The notes below the pieces were generated by a model, which saw only the letters and a list, made by a program, of their open reading frames with translations, did no database searches and was not told the origin of the DNA. A stretch of 64,000 bases of DNA from Isoetes taiwanensis. Taxonomy: Eukaryota > Streptophyta > Lycopodiopsida > Isoetales > Isoetaceae. A program made the translations under genes and the position numbers. Position 1 is the stretch's first letter, and every line of letters begins with the position of its first letter. This document shows positions 11,251 through 23,459 of this stretch, in pieces. The DNA is taken from assembly GCA_021234155.1 (NCBI GenBank), contig JAJEKV010000079.1, positions 923,395-987,394 on the forward strand, written 5' to 3'.

Positions 11251-11720
11251 AGAGTCATCTCCTCTTCCTGAAGCTCTCTGCAAGATAAATTTCTCGGCTT
11301 CTAGTTATATGCTTCGTCTTTGATTATCTGGAACCTGTGGAACCAAACCGAAGTTTCTGGACATTACTCACACATACTTATTATTTATGGCAGGAAATTG
11401 TAGTCTGACATAGAAAGTTGCCAGCAAGTTGTCGACCAGTCATAGTGCAGAATTGGGCATATAAACCATTACATTTCAGGATCATTAGATTTCATGGCAG
11501 TTGCCTTTTTCCTTAGATGTCATTCGAGCCATAATTTCGTGTACCATACTACCATTAGATAGCAGACTCCCATAAATTATGTCCTCGATTTGTGTGCCAA
11601 CATTTTCTTTTCCTATTCTACGTTTCCTGAGGAGATGGCCCGGCCAAAGGCGTGGTTCGTGAGTGCTTGATTCGGCCATCCTTCTCCATCGCCATCCTCC
11701 TCCTCCTCAGACTTAGACAA
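11250..11720. other. No recognisable feature
   Basis: Only short ORFs in conflicting frames; no motif recognised. It may be 5' leader of the antisense gag element, but no LTR or primer-binding site was seen. Confidence 0.3.
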
Positions 11721-11721
11721 T

Positions 11722-11991
11722 ATGTCTCAGGGCAGTGTAAATTCCTCATGCACTGTCGAGGAGAATGAGCTTTCTGTGCTGAATCACAGAAAGACTCATA
11801 ACTCCATAACTGCACAAGCTTTGGTGCAGTATTTGGACATGGGCATTCGAGTGGAGCCCGAGTTATTCGAGTGGGCTATGAACGCTCCAGTTCGGCAGAA
11901 GGTCCATGTCGAGTTTACTTTTGTGAAGATTTCTGGTCTTTGGGTTATGATGGAGATCAAAACACCCGAGACAAGTTGTGTTGCATGTTGA
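11722..11991 (+). CDS. Unrecognised 89-residue ORF
   Basis: I do not recognise the protein. It opens MSQGSVNSSCTVEENE and contains LVQYLDMGIRVEPELFEW and QKVHVEFTFVKISGLW. Codon use looks coding-like. A possible downstream exon follows the acceptor at about 12229 (reading GTSELGSVAGTKELESE and ending ALKWGC at a stop at 12298), but no convincing donor links the two. It could be a captured host-gene piece or transposon sequence. Confidence 0.3.
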   Translation: MSQGSVNSSCTVEENELSVLNHRKTHNSITAQALVQYLDMGIRVEPELFEWAMNAPVRQKVHVEFTFVKISGLWVMMEIKTPETSCVAC

Positions 11992-12299
11992 AGCCGGCCT
12001 CTTTTTTTGTTTTGTTCTTCCTTTTCTTCAGCTTTACAGGTTTCTTTAGCTTTACAGGTTTCCTTTTGTGGAAGATGAATCCCCTGGAACACCCCTTTTT
12101 TTGTAAAAATACAGCAAATGTTGCTGTTGTACATGTTTTTTGGAGTAATAGAAAGGACAAACAGTTCCCTGTAACTTCATTTTGTAGTACCTTCATTTAT
12201 TTTTTTCACTAACAGATTTTGTGACAGGGACAAGTGAGCTTGGATCTGTAGCAGGGACAAAAGAGCTTGAATCTGAAGCTTTGAAGTGGGGTTGCTGAT

Positions 12300-12820
12300 A
12301 TCCCTTTGTTTTCTTAAGTACATGAAGTGTAGTTAGAACTCGAGACTTACTTTTCATTGTTCAAGATTGTTTCATTCATTAGCACTACATTTGAGTGCAT
12401 GCATACATTTGTGAACCCGATTCAATGAATACAATTGAGTTTTTTCGTTTTACTGATATCTGATGTGTTTGAGTACTCTACTTTATGTTAACTTTCTGCA
12501 AAGCAAAGAATGTCATGCAAAGAAAATTTCTGCCACAAACAATGCAAGTAAAAGTTTTATAAAACAAGCAATGCAAATAAAGTTGCTGATACAAATATTG
12601 CAATGAACTTTCATTCAATTTATCATTCCATACACATCAAGTTCTCACAACACCATGTCCAAATGAGATGAAGGCCAGCTCATTTACTTTTCCAGATTTT
12701 GGAGTAGGATGTGCCCGATCTGATCTCCCTCCTTTTTTCACTTCTGTTCATGTCTTGAGTCTCATAGTACTTTCGACATGAGGGCATTCTGAGTTAGTGG
12801 CAGCAAATCCAATCCCTTTC
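12300..12820. other. AT-rich stretch without recognised feature
   Basis: No ORF above background. It lies just beyond the C-terminal end of the antisense Harbinger transposase and may contain that element's 3' end, but I found no terminal inverted repeat. Confidence 0.3.
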
Positions 12821-12822
12821 TC

Positions 12823-13943
12823 TCAAAAATCTGAAAGTTCCATAGAACAAAGACAAGCATGCGATTTTGCTAGCTTGTGATGCTTGAAACAAATAAGACT
12901 CTTTAAGATTCTCCATTTCTCTTTGACAATACCAAATCCATTCTCAATTACAACTCTGCCTCTGCATTCTCTTGTTGAATCGATTCTTTTTGTTATCGAG
13001 GTCCGGAAAACCTTTAGCGTAAATGGCACGCTAGGATATGCGAATCTCCAAGCAATTGAGGGAGGTATGTTTACGACTACATCTTCCTCAGTAGGCATTC
13101 CTTTCTTGATCTTCTTCCCTTTTAATCTAACAATAGGTTCCTGCAATATGGATTTGGAGGCCAACCTTGTTATAAATGGTGCTTCTCACGAAATGTCGAA
13201 TCGTATGTACGGATCCTACTCTAATACAAATGACATTCACAAACAATTTACTATGAGTAACACAACCTTGAAACAAAATAGAATGTCTTTTATTCTTCTT
13301 TGTAGTAGTCATTTGCATGATCTTTTTTTTTCTTGGGTTTTACGTACAAATATATGTGGCTCCCATCAACAGCAGCAAACACGTTTGGCAGACCAGTGGC
13401 CTCCTTAAATTCTGCTATAATGTCAAGTAATCTCTGCCCTGATGGAATAGCTACAAATCTCCTATACAGCATGTTCTTGGAAGCCAAAGCTAGTGTGATC
13501 TTCCTCACATATTTCTGTACTGTTGACTGACCAGCATAGAATCTCCTTCCAACATGCAGAGGAGATTCCCCATGAGCAAGGAAGTAAACTACCATAGCTT
13601 CTGACCCTTCTGGATCTATGGGAGGCCTTACTTTCTGCCGGGGCTTTACAAAATATGGGGTCAAAGACCTACCCGGCTTATCGAATGATGCTCTTGACAT
13701 CCTGTAACATTGCCTCCACATATCATCCTCATAAGAGGGCAAGCAATTCCAGGCATGGTTGTCAATGCTATCCCACTGTGTAGTCTGTCTCGGTGCAACC
13801 CAAAATCTTCTTGAAGGCCTCTTTAATCTGGCTGTCCCCAACAGAATCAAGGTAAATTGACAGCAAGTCATGAGTCGGCTGCATTCTATGGTTTCAGTCT
13901 CCATAGCTAAGTCTAAGAGCTCGGAATCGTGATATGAATCCAT
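12823..13943 (-). pseudogene. PIF/Harbinger DDE transposase, frameshifted
   Basis: Three minus-strand frames together cover a HARBI1/DDE_Tnp_4-type transposase. Frame 1 (13943-13290, 217 residues) includes a helix-rich N-terminus (MWRQCYRMSRASFDK), QSTVQKYVRKITLAL and NVFAAVDGSHIYL, holding the first catalytic Asp (about residue 193). Frame 2 (13318-13127) has VGSVHTIRHFVRSTIYNK, where the family normally has Asp after GS.H; here it is Thr. Frame 3 (13164-12823) has RVVIENGFGIVKEKWRIL with the catalytic Glu. Two frameshifts and the lost second Asp make it inactive. It would have acted in the nucleus in cut-and-paste transposition with a Myb-like partner, a remnant of which lies upstream on the same strand. 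Confidence 0.9.
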
Positions 13944-14362
13944 CGGGGTTTAGGCAAAAACTGCCGCAATGCAATGCCGAAAGCATAATTGTGCGCAAAA
14001 CCATTGCAATCATCCCCAAAATCGAGGAGGATCCATATCAAAATATTGTTAATGCGGACCATACTTGTGATTTGGGAAGCAAATGGAGGAAAATAAAACC
14101 CACTGAGGTCGGACTGTAGTAGAGCTTTGGGGGAAATGAAAGAAAGAAGGCCATTTCATGATTCCAAGATTGGTTCGCGCCAACAAATTGAATTCCGGCA
14201 GGCCGGTGGAATTTGGCGCCTTGATTTCCGGTAATCCTCGGGGAAGCGGCTGCTAAGGCCGAGAGAAGAGCTCCTCTCGAAGCTCGAGAGGAGCTATAAT
14301 TACAAATTTTATCTCTCGTCGATATGGCGAGATACAAAATTCAGCGATCATGTGGGAAACCC

Positions 14363-14363
<1 letters not shown>

Positions 14364-14418
<55 letters not shown>
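14364..14418. repeat. (GA)n microsatellite
   Basis: About 27 uninterrupted GA dinucleotides lie between the transposase and Myb-like ORFs of the Harbinger element. Confidence 0.97.
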
Positions 14419-14419
<1 letters not shown>

Positions 14420-14580
14420 GAGAACACCTTAGCAAAAGCTAAACCAAGCAAAACCATATTTTAACTAACTCAATGTAGAATAGTATAATATGACCGTATC
14501 ATATCTCTTCAAGAGTAGATTAAAATGCATTCAAACAAACAAAATAATTACTCCTTTCTAATGAAGGCATCTTCTCGTTG

Positions 14581-14697
<117 letters not shown>

Positions 14698-14899
14698 TAT
14701 TTTTATTATATGATGAATAGAACATTATAACACAACCGTGTTTTGCTTTGATTTTTTCTGTGATTGAAATGAATCAACATACAACGCCACTATAATGGTT
14801 GCAATTCCAATGGGATTTGCAGGAAAAAGACAATACAACATCTAACAATAAAGAACAAAGATACAAAGCCATTGCAAACTAAAAATACTTAAAGTACCT

Positions 14900-16102
14900 T
14901 CAATTTCCCTGTTTTGATGCTGAAAGTTTTGCAATTTCGAGCAAAGTCTCCTTGGTCATTTGGCAAATGCTTTGAGTCATGATAGCCATGGATTCTGCAA
15001 TTTTCAGGCTATGAGCAGATCTCATTTCCTCCAGCTCTTTTACCAATTCAATTTTTCGCATGGAATCATCTTTCATGAACTCCAATTTCTTGTCTTCTGC
15101 TGCCCCAAACCGAGTTGCCATTTCACTGATTCCAGAAGCTATGTCCTCATCAATAGCCAATCTGGATCTCTTCCTTGAGACTGGTTTACACGGAACTCTG
15201 TACGCATACAAGTTCTGATCTTGGACTTATCTCATGCATGCCTTCTTTATCAGCAGAATTGGGAGTACTGTTTGAATTTCCACCATTTGTGTTCGGGCTT
15301 GAAGGTGTTTTAAGGGGTTCTGTGTTATTACATGGAGGGTCCGTATTTGGAATCTCAAATTGCTCTTCCTGGAATGCTGAATTGGTTCCAAAGATTTCAT
15401 AGAATGATTCTGGCATATAATTTTCCTGGTATGATGAATGCATCGCAGCAGCATGGAATGCTTCTTCCCCAAATGCACCATCATCTCCAGCACCAGGGAG
15501 ATCTGTGTGATTAGTGCAACCTGTTCTCAATTCTTCCATCTTCTCATACCACTGCCAAGAAGAGGGCTCGGCCCCTGTTCTGTCTTCGGCATATTTCTCG
15601 TCCTTGAATTTAGATTGTAACTTGTCCCATTTATTCTTCAGCTACCTCAATTCAACTAAACCTGGTACTATGGGCATGAGTCTTTCCAGAATTTCTTTCC
15701 ATTGGGAATTGGAAAGATTGATGCTACCATTGTTATGTGCCTTGAATTCCATTAGATGGTTCAATAATGCACAGATGACTTCATCAGACCAATCCAATGG
15801 TGATTTACGCTTTGCTTTTGGGACCATTGTATCGGAATTTGGATCTACAACTATAATGCTTGGGACTTTCCAGAAGAAACAGAGTCTTGACTTACTTGCG
15901 TTGCCTCAAAGTTTGTCCTTCTAGCACAAACAACCGGGGAATCCGACCTGCTTCTAGTCCTCTTTGATTCTTTTGGAGCAGGAAGTCCATGAATTACAGG
16001 GGCAGACACTGATCCGGTCATTTTCTTTGCCTTTCTTGGCTGAAATTCCTTTTCATGCCTTGGAGGAACGAAGGCCTTTGAATGATCTGAACCCCTTGTC
16101 AT
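14900..16102 (-). pseudogene. Myb/SANT-like (trihelix) accessory protein of PIF/Harbinger, broken
   Basis: Read on the minus strand: an N-terminal basic segment (16102-15851; KAKKMTGSVSAPVIHGLPAP, KRTRSRSDSP), a frameshift near 15850, then a Myb_DNA-bind_3-like domain at about 15827-15600 (SPLDWSDEVICALLNHL, LSNSQWKEILERL, VELR-stop-LKNKWDKLQSKFKD), an acidic/Asn-rich middle (15539-15230), and a C-terminal coiled coil (15211-14900; KIELVKELEEMRSAH, MAIMTQSICQMTKETLLEI). The stop at about 15642 is a TAG where CAG would restore the helix. PIF/Harbinger elements encode such a DNA-binding partner for the transposase, and both lie here on the same strand in the usual arrangement. Confidence 0.8.
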
Positions 16103-16464
16103 GCTTACAAGTACAGGATCTTAGAAATCAAGTAAGCAATGAAGATAAATGGTTTTATTGTTTTGGCATCCAATCTTTATTACAAAAGGGAAATCGAATT
16201 ATGCTGAAATGGAATGCGAGAATCTTAAATTCTTAGGTAGTAATGCATACCTCGACGACAATCGACCTTACTCCGTCCCGGATCTGCCAAGAAGCTCGAG
16301 AGAAATAGGGGAACAAAGATCATCACACTGGAGGCGGGAGATTCAGGGGAACATAGAAATGCCATTTTAGCAAGCGAAAAACATTCCGGGGTTAAGCTTA
16401 AAAAAAAGCCGATGGAAACGCCCCGTCCGCCAAGTTAAAAAAAAATGACTCTCGGGGCATAAAA

Positions 16465-16493
16465 GGTGAGAGTGGGTTTTCCCCACTCTCACC
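16465..16493. repeat. 12-bp perfect inverted repeat with 5-nt loop
   Basis: GGTGAGAGTGGG and CCCACTCTCACC flank TTTTC. It lies just outside the 5' end of the Harbinger Myb-like ORF and may mark an element terminus; no matching end was found past the transposase. Confidence 0.7.
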
Positions 16494-16565
16494 ACCTCCC
16501 TCTCGCATCTCAAATCTCTCATCACCTCTCATCGTCTCTCATGCAAAAATTCAATCATGTGGGAG

Positions 16566-16690
<125 letters not shown>

Positions 16691-16799
16691 AAATTACCAA
16701 TGATTGCATTAGTAGTTTATATGCCAAATTATTTGCTTTGCTATCTTTGAATTGTAAATTGAGCACCTGGGCTGAAAAACATAATGTTAGAGCCAATTT

Positions 16800-18650
<1,851 letters not shown>

Positions 18651-18745
18651 TCATCATATAATAATTACAAGGCTCTACAAAGGTATATGAAACATAACAT
18701 AAAATATGTTTAAAGATAACGAAAATGCTAGAGGGGCTATTCTCG

Positions 18746-19009
18746 CTAACGGTGCTTAGATTGGAATGTTCCTTGATGTCCTTGATTCTCAATCCAAGGC
18801 CAAAGTTCTTGAGAATATTCCTCATTGATCCTCCTTTCAGGATTTTCTCCACTTTTGAGGCTGGGAGTTTTGGTGTTGTGGCTGCTACTATTGCGAATGC
18901 AACATCTACTAGCTCTCCCCGTGCAATTATGCAATGCTACTGATCTTTTGATCATGATAACATGATCAATGCTATCTCTCATCTTTGCATGCTTCCCAAA
19001 ACTAGACAA
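18746..19009 (-). other. Unrecognised minus-strand coding-like stretch
   Basis: Overlapping minus frames give GGSMRNILKNFGLGLRIKDI and KHAKMRDSIDHVIMIKRSVA. I do not recognise a family. It may be a continuation of the retroelement whose possible gag lies at 19767-20072. Confidence 0.25.
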
Positions 19010-19121
19010 AGCTACTAAGAAGGTATACTACCTCCTCACCCTTTGGGGTACAATCCCTATGGAAAACCACTATCTGGCCTCTGGTGAGTGATGATACTTA
19101 ATACCTAAGTGATGTTGCCTT

Positions 19122-19448
19122 CTATGTACTTTGCCCTCTTGAGCTTGTTTCTGTCCTTTGAGCTGAGTTGCCCCTGATATCAAGTGCCAAGAGATCATGA
19201 TGATCCTTCTGCATGGTTAAAATGCTTTCGAGGGCGACATGCCCTTCGTTCTGCCTGAAAGGTGGCACACGCTTCGATGATCTTGTTCTCGACGATGCGC
19301 TCTTGTTCCTCAAGAGTTGAGCTTGAGTTGCCTGGAACTCCTCTTCAAATATCATGGGTTGCTGCAGAAGAACCTGCCTAATACTGTTGAAGGCATCGAT
19401 GTCTGACAATGAATCTCCCGCATAAGAGTGACAACAACTACTTGCCAT
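19122..19448 (-). CDS. Unrecognised 108-residue ORF
   Basis: Opens MASSCCHSYAGDSLSDIDAF and includes EEEFQATQAQLLRNKSASSR and ILTMQKDHHDLLALD. Glu/Gln/Ser-rich, no family recognised. It lies on the same strand as, and about 320 bp past, the charged ORF at 19767-20072. It may be retroelement gag or a captured fragment. Confidence 0.3.
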   Translation of the reverse strand: MASSCCHSYAGDSLSDIDAFNSIRQVLLQQPMIFEEEFQATQAQLLRNKSASSRTRSSKRVPPFRQNEGHVALESILTMQKDHHDLLALDIRGNSAQRTETSSRGQST

Positions 19449-19766
19449 TATATTGAATAGTAACGTTCAAACTACATGTTTGAACCAATCTTAAATCACA
19501 AAAAATCCACTAAGTCCCTAGAAACGGAACATGTTAAAGACCTAGATATACCCATGGTTTAAAAGTGATGGCATCCGATATTTACAGGGCTCCTCAAACT
19601 ACTGGTAACACATTACTACCCCATTCTTTGTGAACAATCATATCGAATGATCATAAAAGGTGAACAATCATATGTAAAGCCCACCGAAAGTGGGCAATTT
19701 ACTAGTAAGTTTATAAGGTTTTTCGCCGCCATATATACTTTTGTTGATTTCTTTAACTTGGGCCAC

Positions 19767-20072
19767 TTAGGATATGGTGGCCCCGCTGCTTGAACCGCCT
19801 CCCTGGGCCGCCTGGGCTTCTCGTCGGGCTGCTGCCTGGGCCGCATTATAAATCACAAGGGTCTCTGCAAGCCGATCTTCCCGCCTTTTGGTTCTTTGCT
19901 TGCGATCAACTTTTTCCAGCTCCTCTTCCACCAATTTTCCTTTCCCACGTGCTTTCCTTTTTCTCTCAGTCTCCCTCTCTAGGTCCCGTTCTTCCTGCCA
20001 TGCTTCTTGTTCTTGAGAGGTTGGGGAACCTCGCTCTTGGCTCGCTTCTATTTGCTGAGATGTTCGTGCCAT
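19767..20072 (-). CDS. Charged coiled-coil ORF, possible gag of minus-strand LTR element
   Basis: A 101-residue ORF with a long charged helix (DLERETERKRKARGKGK, LVEEELEKVDRKQRTKRRED) and an Ala/Gln tail. No domain recognised. It lies about 1.1 kb downstream, in the sense of transcription, of a primer-binding-like site and LTR on the same strand (21163-22080), where gag would be expected. The gag assignment is inference from position. Confidence 0.3.
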   Translation of the reverse strand: MARTSQQIEASQERGSPTSQEQEAWQEERDLERETERKRKARGKGKLVEEELEKVDRKQRTKRREDRLAETLVIYNAAQAAARREAQAAQGGGSSSGATIS

Positions 20073-20099
20073 ATTTGCCCATGGAATAATAGAATTCTT

Positions 20100-21160
20100 C
20101 TAATGAGCTTGGGCTGTTGGTGTCATTGTCTCGTCTTGGGCACAAAGCTCCAGGGATTTGTTTACCCCCCTGTTGCGAGCACGTCAATGTTCAAATGTAA
20201 TTTGGGGCTCCTAACCTTTCTGACAATTTGTTTGGCTCATCCCATATCTTGTTGATGAAAAAACAGACTAATTTATGACAAGAACTGTAGAGAAGGAGAC
20301 AAAAACTGATTTAGAGCATGTTAGGGCAAAAGGTCTAAATTAGGTTAGAAAAGGTGCACAATCTCCCATATGTGTTGGGAAATCCTGCGATTTTATGCCA
20401 TACTGTGAAATTTTAATGAGCCACCTAATTTAGACCCAAATCAAGACCCAAATCACACTTCTGCCCAAACCCAAAGTTTTTTTAGCATAGACTAATAATA
20501 ATTTGCCATGTGGATGAAAGAAGCACCGAACATATCACACCATGCTGCCTAAAGTATGACGTGGCTTTTGGCATGTATTGAAGTGTTGGACAAGCAATAT
20601 TGCCTGTCTAAACTTTTGGCATGTATTATGTTTTTATGTCACGTGGACACTTGCCCATTAAATTAAAATATTGGCTACTTAATTTTAAATTTTTATTTTT
20701 TTTGGTTTGGACGAGCTCTAGTGTGATAGGATTGTGTTGGACAGTGCCCAATGGATGCCTTTCCAATTTTTTATTTGTTTGGGCATGGGCGCAAGTGTGA
20801 TTTTGCCCTTAACAGTGATCCCTCTCCCTTCCCTTTTTCTTTTTTAGTTTTTAACTTTCCAATAGTTCTACGCTACCAATTGTGAATTTCCGCTGTATTC
20901 TATTGGGATCTCCAATTTGGACGACTCTTTGACCTATTTCGTATGGACTCATAGTGCTAATGCAAAATTTCATATCGATTCTACCAGAAGGTTCATTTGA
21001 CTCGATTATTTTTTCCTCATAGTCTATAACTTATTCTAAATTATGATCACGCTAATTGAAAAAAAAATTCTCCCATTTTTCGAGGTTCAAGATTGGAATT
21101 CTCATTCCAATTCTTCAACTAGGTCGATAGCCAGGGCAAAATCTTGATCAACCAAGATCA
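20100..21160 (-). other. Leader/internal non-coding region of minus-strand LTR element; start of duplicated block
   Basis: AT-rich, no ORF. The part nearest the LTR (20880-21160) matches the reverse complement of 44365-44660, both downstream of the same LTR type, so it is internal retroelement sequence. The duplicated block begins near 20575 inside this stretch. CTTTTGGCATGTATT occurs twice, at about 20565 and 20616. Confidence 0.5.
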
Positions 21161-21162
21161 TT

Positions 21163-21174
21163 GCTCGGATACCA
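21163..21174 (-). other. Primer-binding-like site of LTR4
   Basis: On the minus strand TGGTATCCGAGC, one mismatch from the plant initiator-tRNA-Met primer-binding site TGGTATCAGAGC, three bases from the LTR end. Confidence 0.6.
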
Positions 21175-21177
21175 TTA

Positions 21178-22080
21178 TGATGTTCCCCACTTAACATACG
21201 ATGCTCCATCGTTTATCTCGTGGAACTCTCCCATCCAATGTCGTCTATCATATAGGCCCTCTGTCTATCCTGCACCTGGGATGGCCATGTCACGAAAAGA
21301 GGATACAGAGGTGTCATCCTCACCCGTCCTATATAGGCTCCTATAACAACGAAAGCAAATACGACTACATCAACACTAGCAATAATAACAATATACTACC
21401 ATGACAGGTAGTGCAAACCATCCATCCATCATGTCAAATACATCAATACAATAATACATCAACATAGCTCCTACCCAACCTCAAACTCGTGGGGAAGTCG
21501 CGGACGGCTGGGATCTCAAGATAGAATAGACTGAGTTATGGCAATGACTTGGGCTGACAATAGACAATATCTAGAGTTGACCACTCCATCCGTCCCTCCT
21601 GTGCACACTTTCATATAGGCTAAATCAGACTCTGTTGCGACTATAACCTGCCAGATATACAGTCTCTTGGTATCACCTAACGAGACTACTCGAGGTTGCA
21701 TCTCCTCGGTTCGATGAGGTAGGAAGGGTTGCATCTCCCCTTCCCAGTTGCAGTGGCGTCATGGGCAACTAGGGGACTGTAGCGACACATATCCTTTCCC
21801 GACTGAACTTTCCAAAACAAGAGCCAGGTCAACACCTCCAACTCTTGAGAGTCTGGACGACACCATTGACCCAAGGAGTGTTAGATTCATACTCGGCCCT
21901 CACAAAATGACCGACTATAAGCCTAGCCCGCTATTAGTCTCCAGTAGCCACACTTAGCAGGGACCTCCCTCCATTTTGCCACTGACCCCGTTGCGTAGTG
22001 CATAGCCTCCGTAGCCTGGTGGGCTCTATGCACATGCTGCATATAACAGGAACTAAGGGGTCTAAACTAGGAGCATAGGA
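21178..22080 (-). mobile_element. Partial LTR (LTR4), minus orientation
   Basis: Minus-strand LTR 3' part ending next to the primer-binding-like site. It shares GATGCAACC, GTGCACAGGAGGGACGGATGG and GATGGAGCATCGTATG blocks with LTR1 and LTR2. The U3 and promoter end is missing where LINE sequence begins at about 22080. Confidence 0.7.
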
Positions 22081-23110
22081 ATGTCCACTGTTCCCCCCCA
22101 CAATTTAGACTATATATTGATCAACTGGAAGAATGACATGCCTTGTTATGGAGGGAAAATGGCTCAGCTCATGGATTACATCATTAGACAATTGATATAT
22201 GCAGATGACGTGGACATGTTAGCCCACACCCCAGCAAATGTTAAGCATTTTCTGTTAGGACACTAGAATGGGGGTCAACTTGGCAAAGGCCAAGGTGCTC
22301 CTCATGTCATCTTCTACAACGTAGACAACCTCACTTCACTTATCAAGGTCAAAATGTAGAGGTAGTACAAACATACAGGTATCTTGGAGTAGAGTTCACT
22401 GCCATGCTGGGACACCTGCATCCAACAACGAGTAATAGAAGGTCGAAAGTTACTCTATGCTATGCAGAACAGTTGCCACAAAGGAGAGGTCTATGATTGG
22501 TCCCATCAGGCATGCTTGTTCAGGGTTTTAGTGGAACATGTTTTTATACATGGAGTGGAAGTATGGGAATATCTCTTGTCGCTTGGGAAGATTTGGAACG
22601 GGTTCATAAAGCCTTTTTGATTGGGGCTCTTGGAGTCCACGGTTTTGTATCCAATCCTCCTCCAAGAAACAGGCTCCTTGCCTCTACAGCATGCCATTTT
22701 GGAGCGACACATATACTTATAAGAATTCAGATATTGATTTTTATTATGATATTTTAGATAATGCACAGCTACGTCATACTATGAGTTGAGTTTACATGTT
22801 CACAAGAGCCCAGTTAATGCTGTTATAGATGCAACCAAGGTCCTAAAGCAATTGATGACAATTGTGACACTGCGATAATGTTTGATGCACTTGGGGGATA
22901 CAAACATGATCCATCGCTTTGGCCATGCTTGCCATAATTTCCATCTCAAGATTTGTTGCGCAAAGAAGCTGTCAATAATTATCACAGGAACCAGTTCTAC
23001 GATTGTCTCTCCAAAAGGCATTCAATGCCAGATCCTAATAGCATGACAAAGAAAGGCACCAAAATTATCAATCAGGAATTGGCAATGTATTCAAACCTTA
23101 TAATCAAATT
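22081..23110 (+). mobile_element. LINE fragment, RT and C-terminal region
   Basis: The first ORF (22081-22266) carries KNDMPCYGGKMAQLMDYI and RQLIYADDVDMLA, the latter the RT catalytic YADD box. Downstream frames give YRYLGVEF-like, LLYAMQNSCHKGEVYDW, VHKAFLIGALGVHGF and KIICAKEA-like segments in the order expected after RT. Frameshifts throughout; inactive. Confidence 0.75.
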
Positions 23111-23236
23111 TGCCATGTCTTTTGTTTCATGTCATGTCTTTTGTTGCAAGATCAGTTGGAGGGAAGATAAAGTGGGTCAATTAATGGCCAAAATTAAAGG
23201 GGAAGAGAAACAAGAGAGGGCAACCCCCGCGATGGA

Positions 23237-23250
23237 GGGGGGGGGGGGGG
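23237..23250. repeat. Poly-G run
   Basis: About 14 G residues. The matching place in copy B (about 47640) has only a short GGGGG, consistent with local sequence uncertainty. Confidence 0.85.
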
Positions 23251-23459
23251 TGATGAAAAAGAAAGAGAAGGAATGTGGCAACAATTTAGGGTTTAATTTG
23301 GTTGGTTATGATGGCCAGGAGCACCAGGTTGGATGGTTGAAGCTTTCAGTTATGGAGTGATTGGAACAAGAAAGGAGACCATTGAAATCATCCTATCGGA
23401 CCTTAAACCAAAATACAATTCAACTATGTTCCAATACAAATATGTCAAAAAATAAAACT

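Noticed and set aside
12884-13408. 174-residue plus-strand ORF
   Set aside because: It is antisense to the Harbinger transposase, whose motifs are on the minus strand.
16465-16493. Bacterial-type terminator hairpin
   Set aside because: The context is eukaryotic; more likely a transposon-related inverted repeat.
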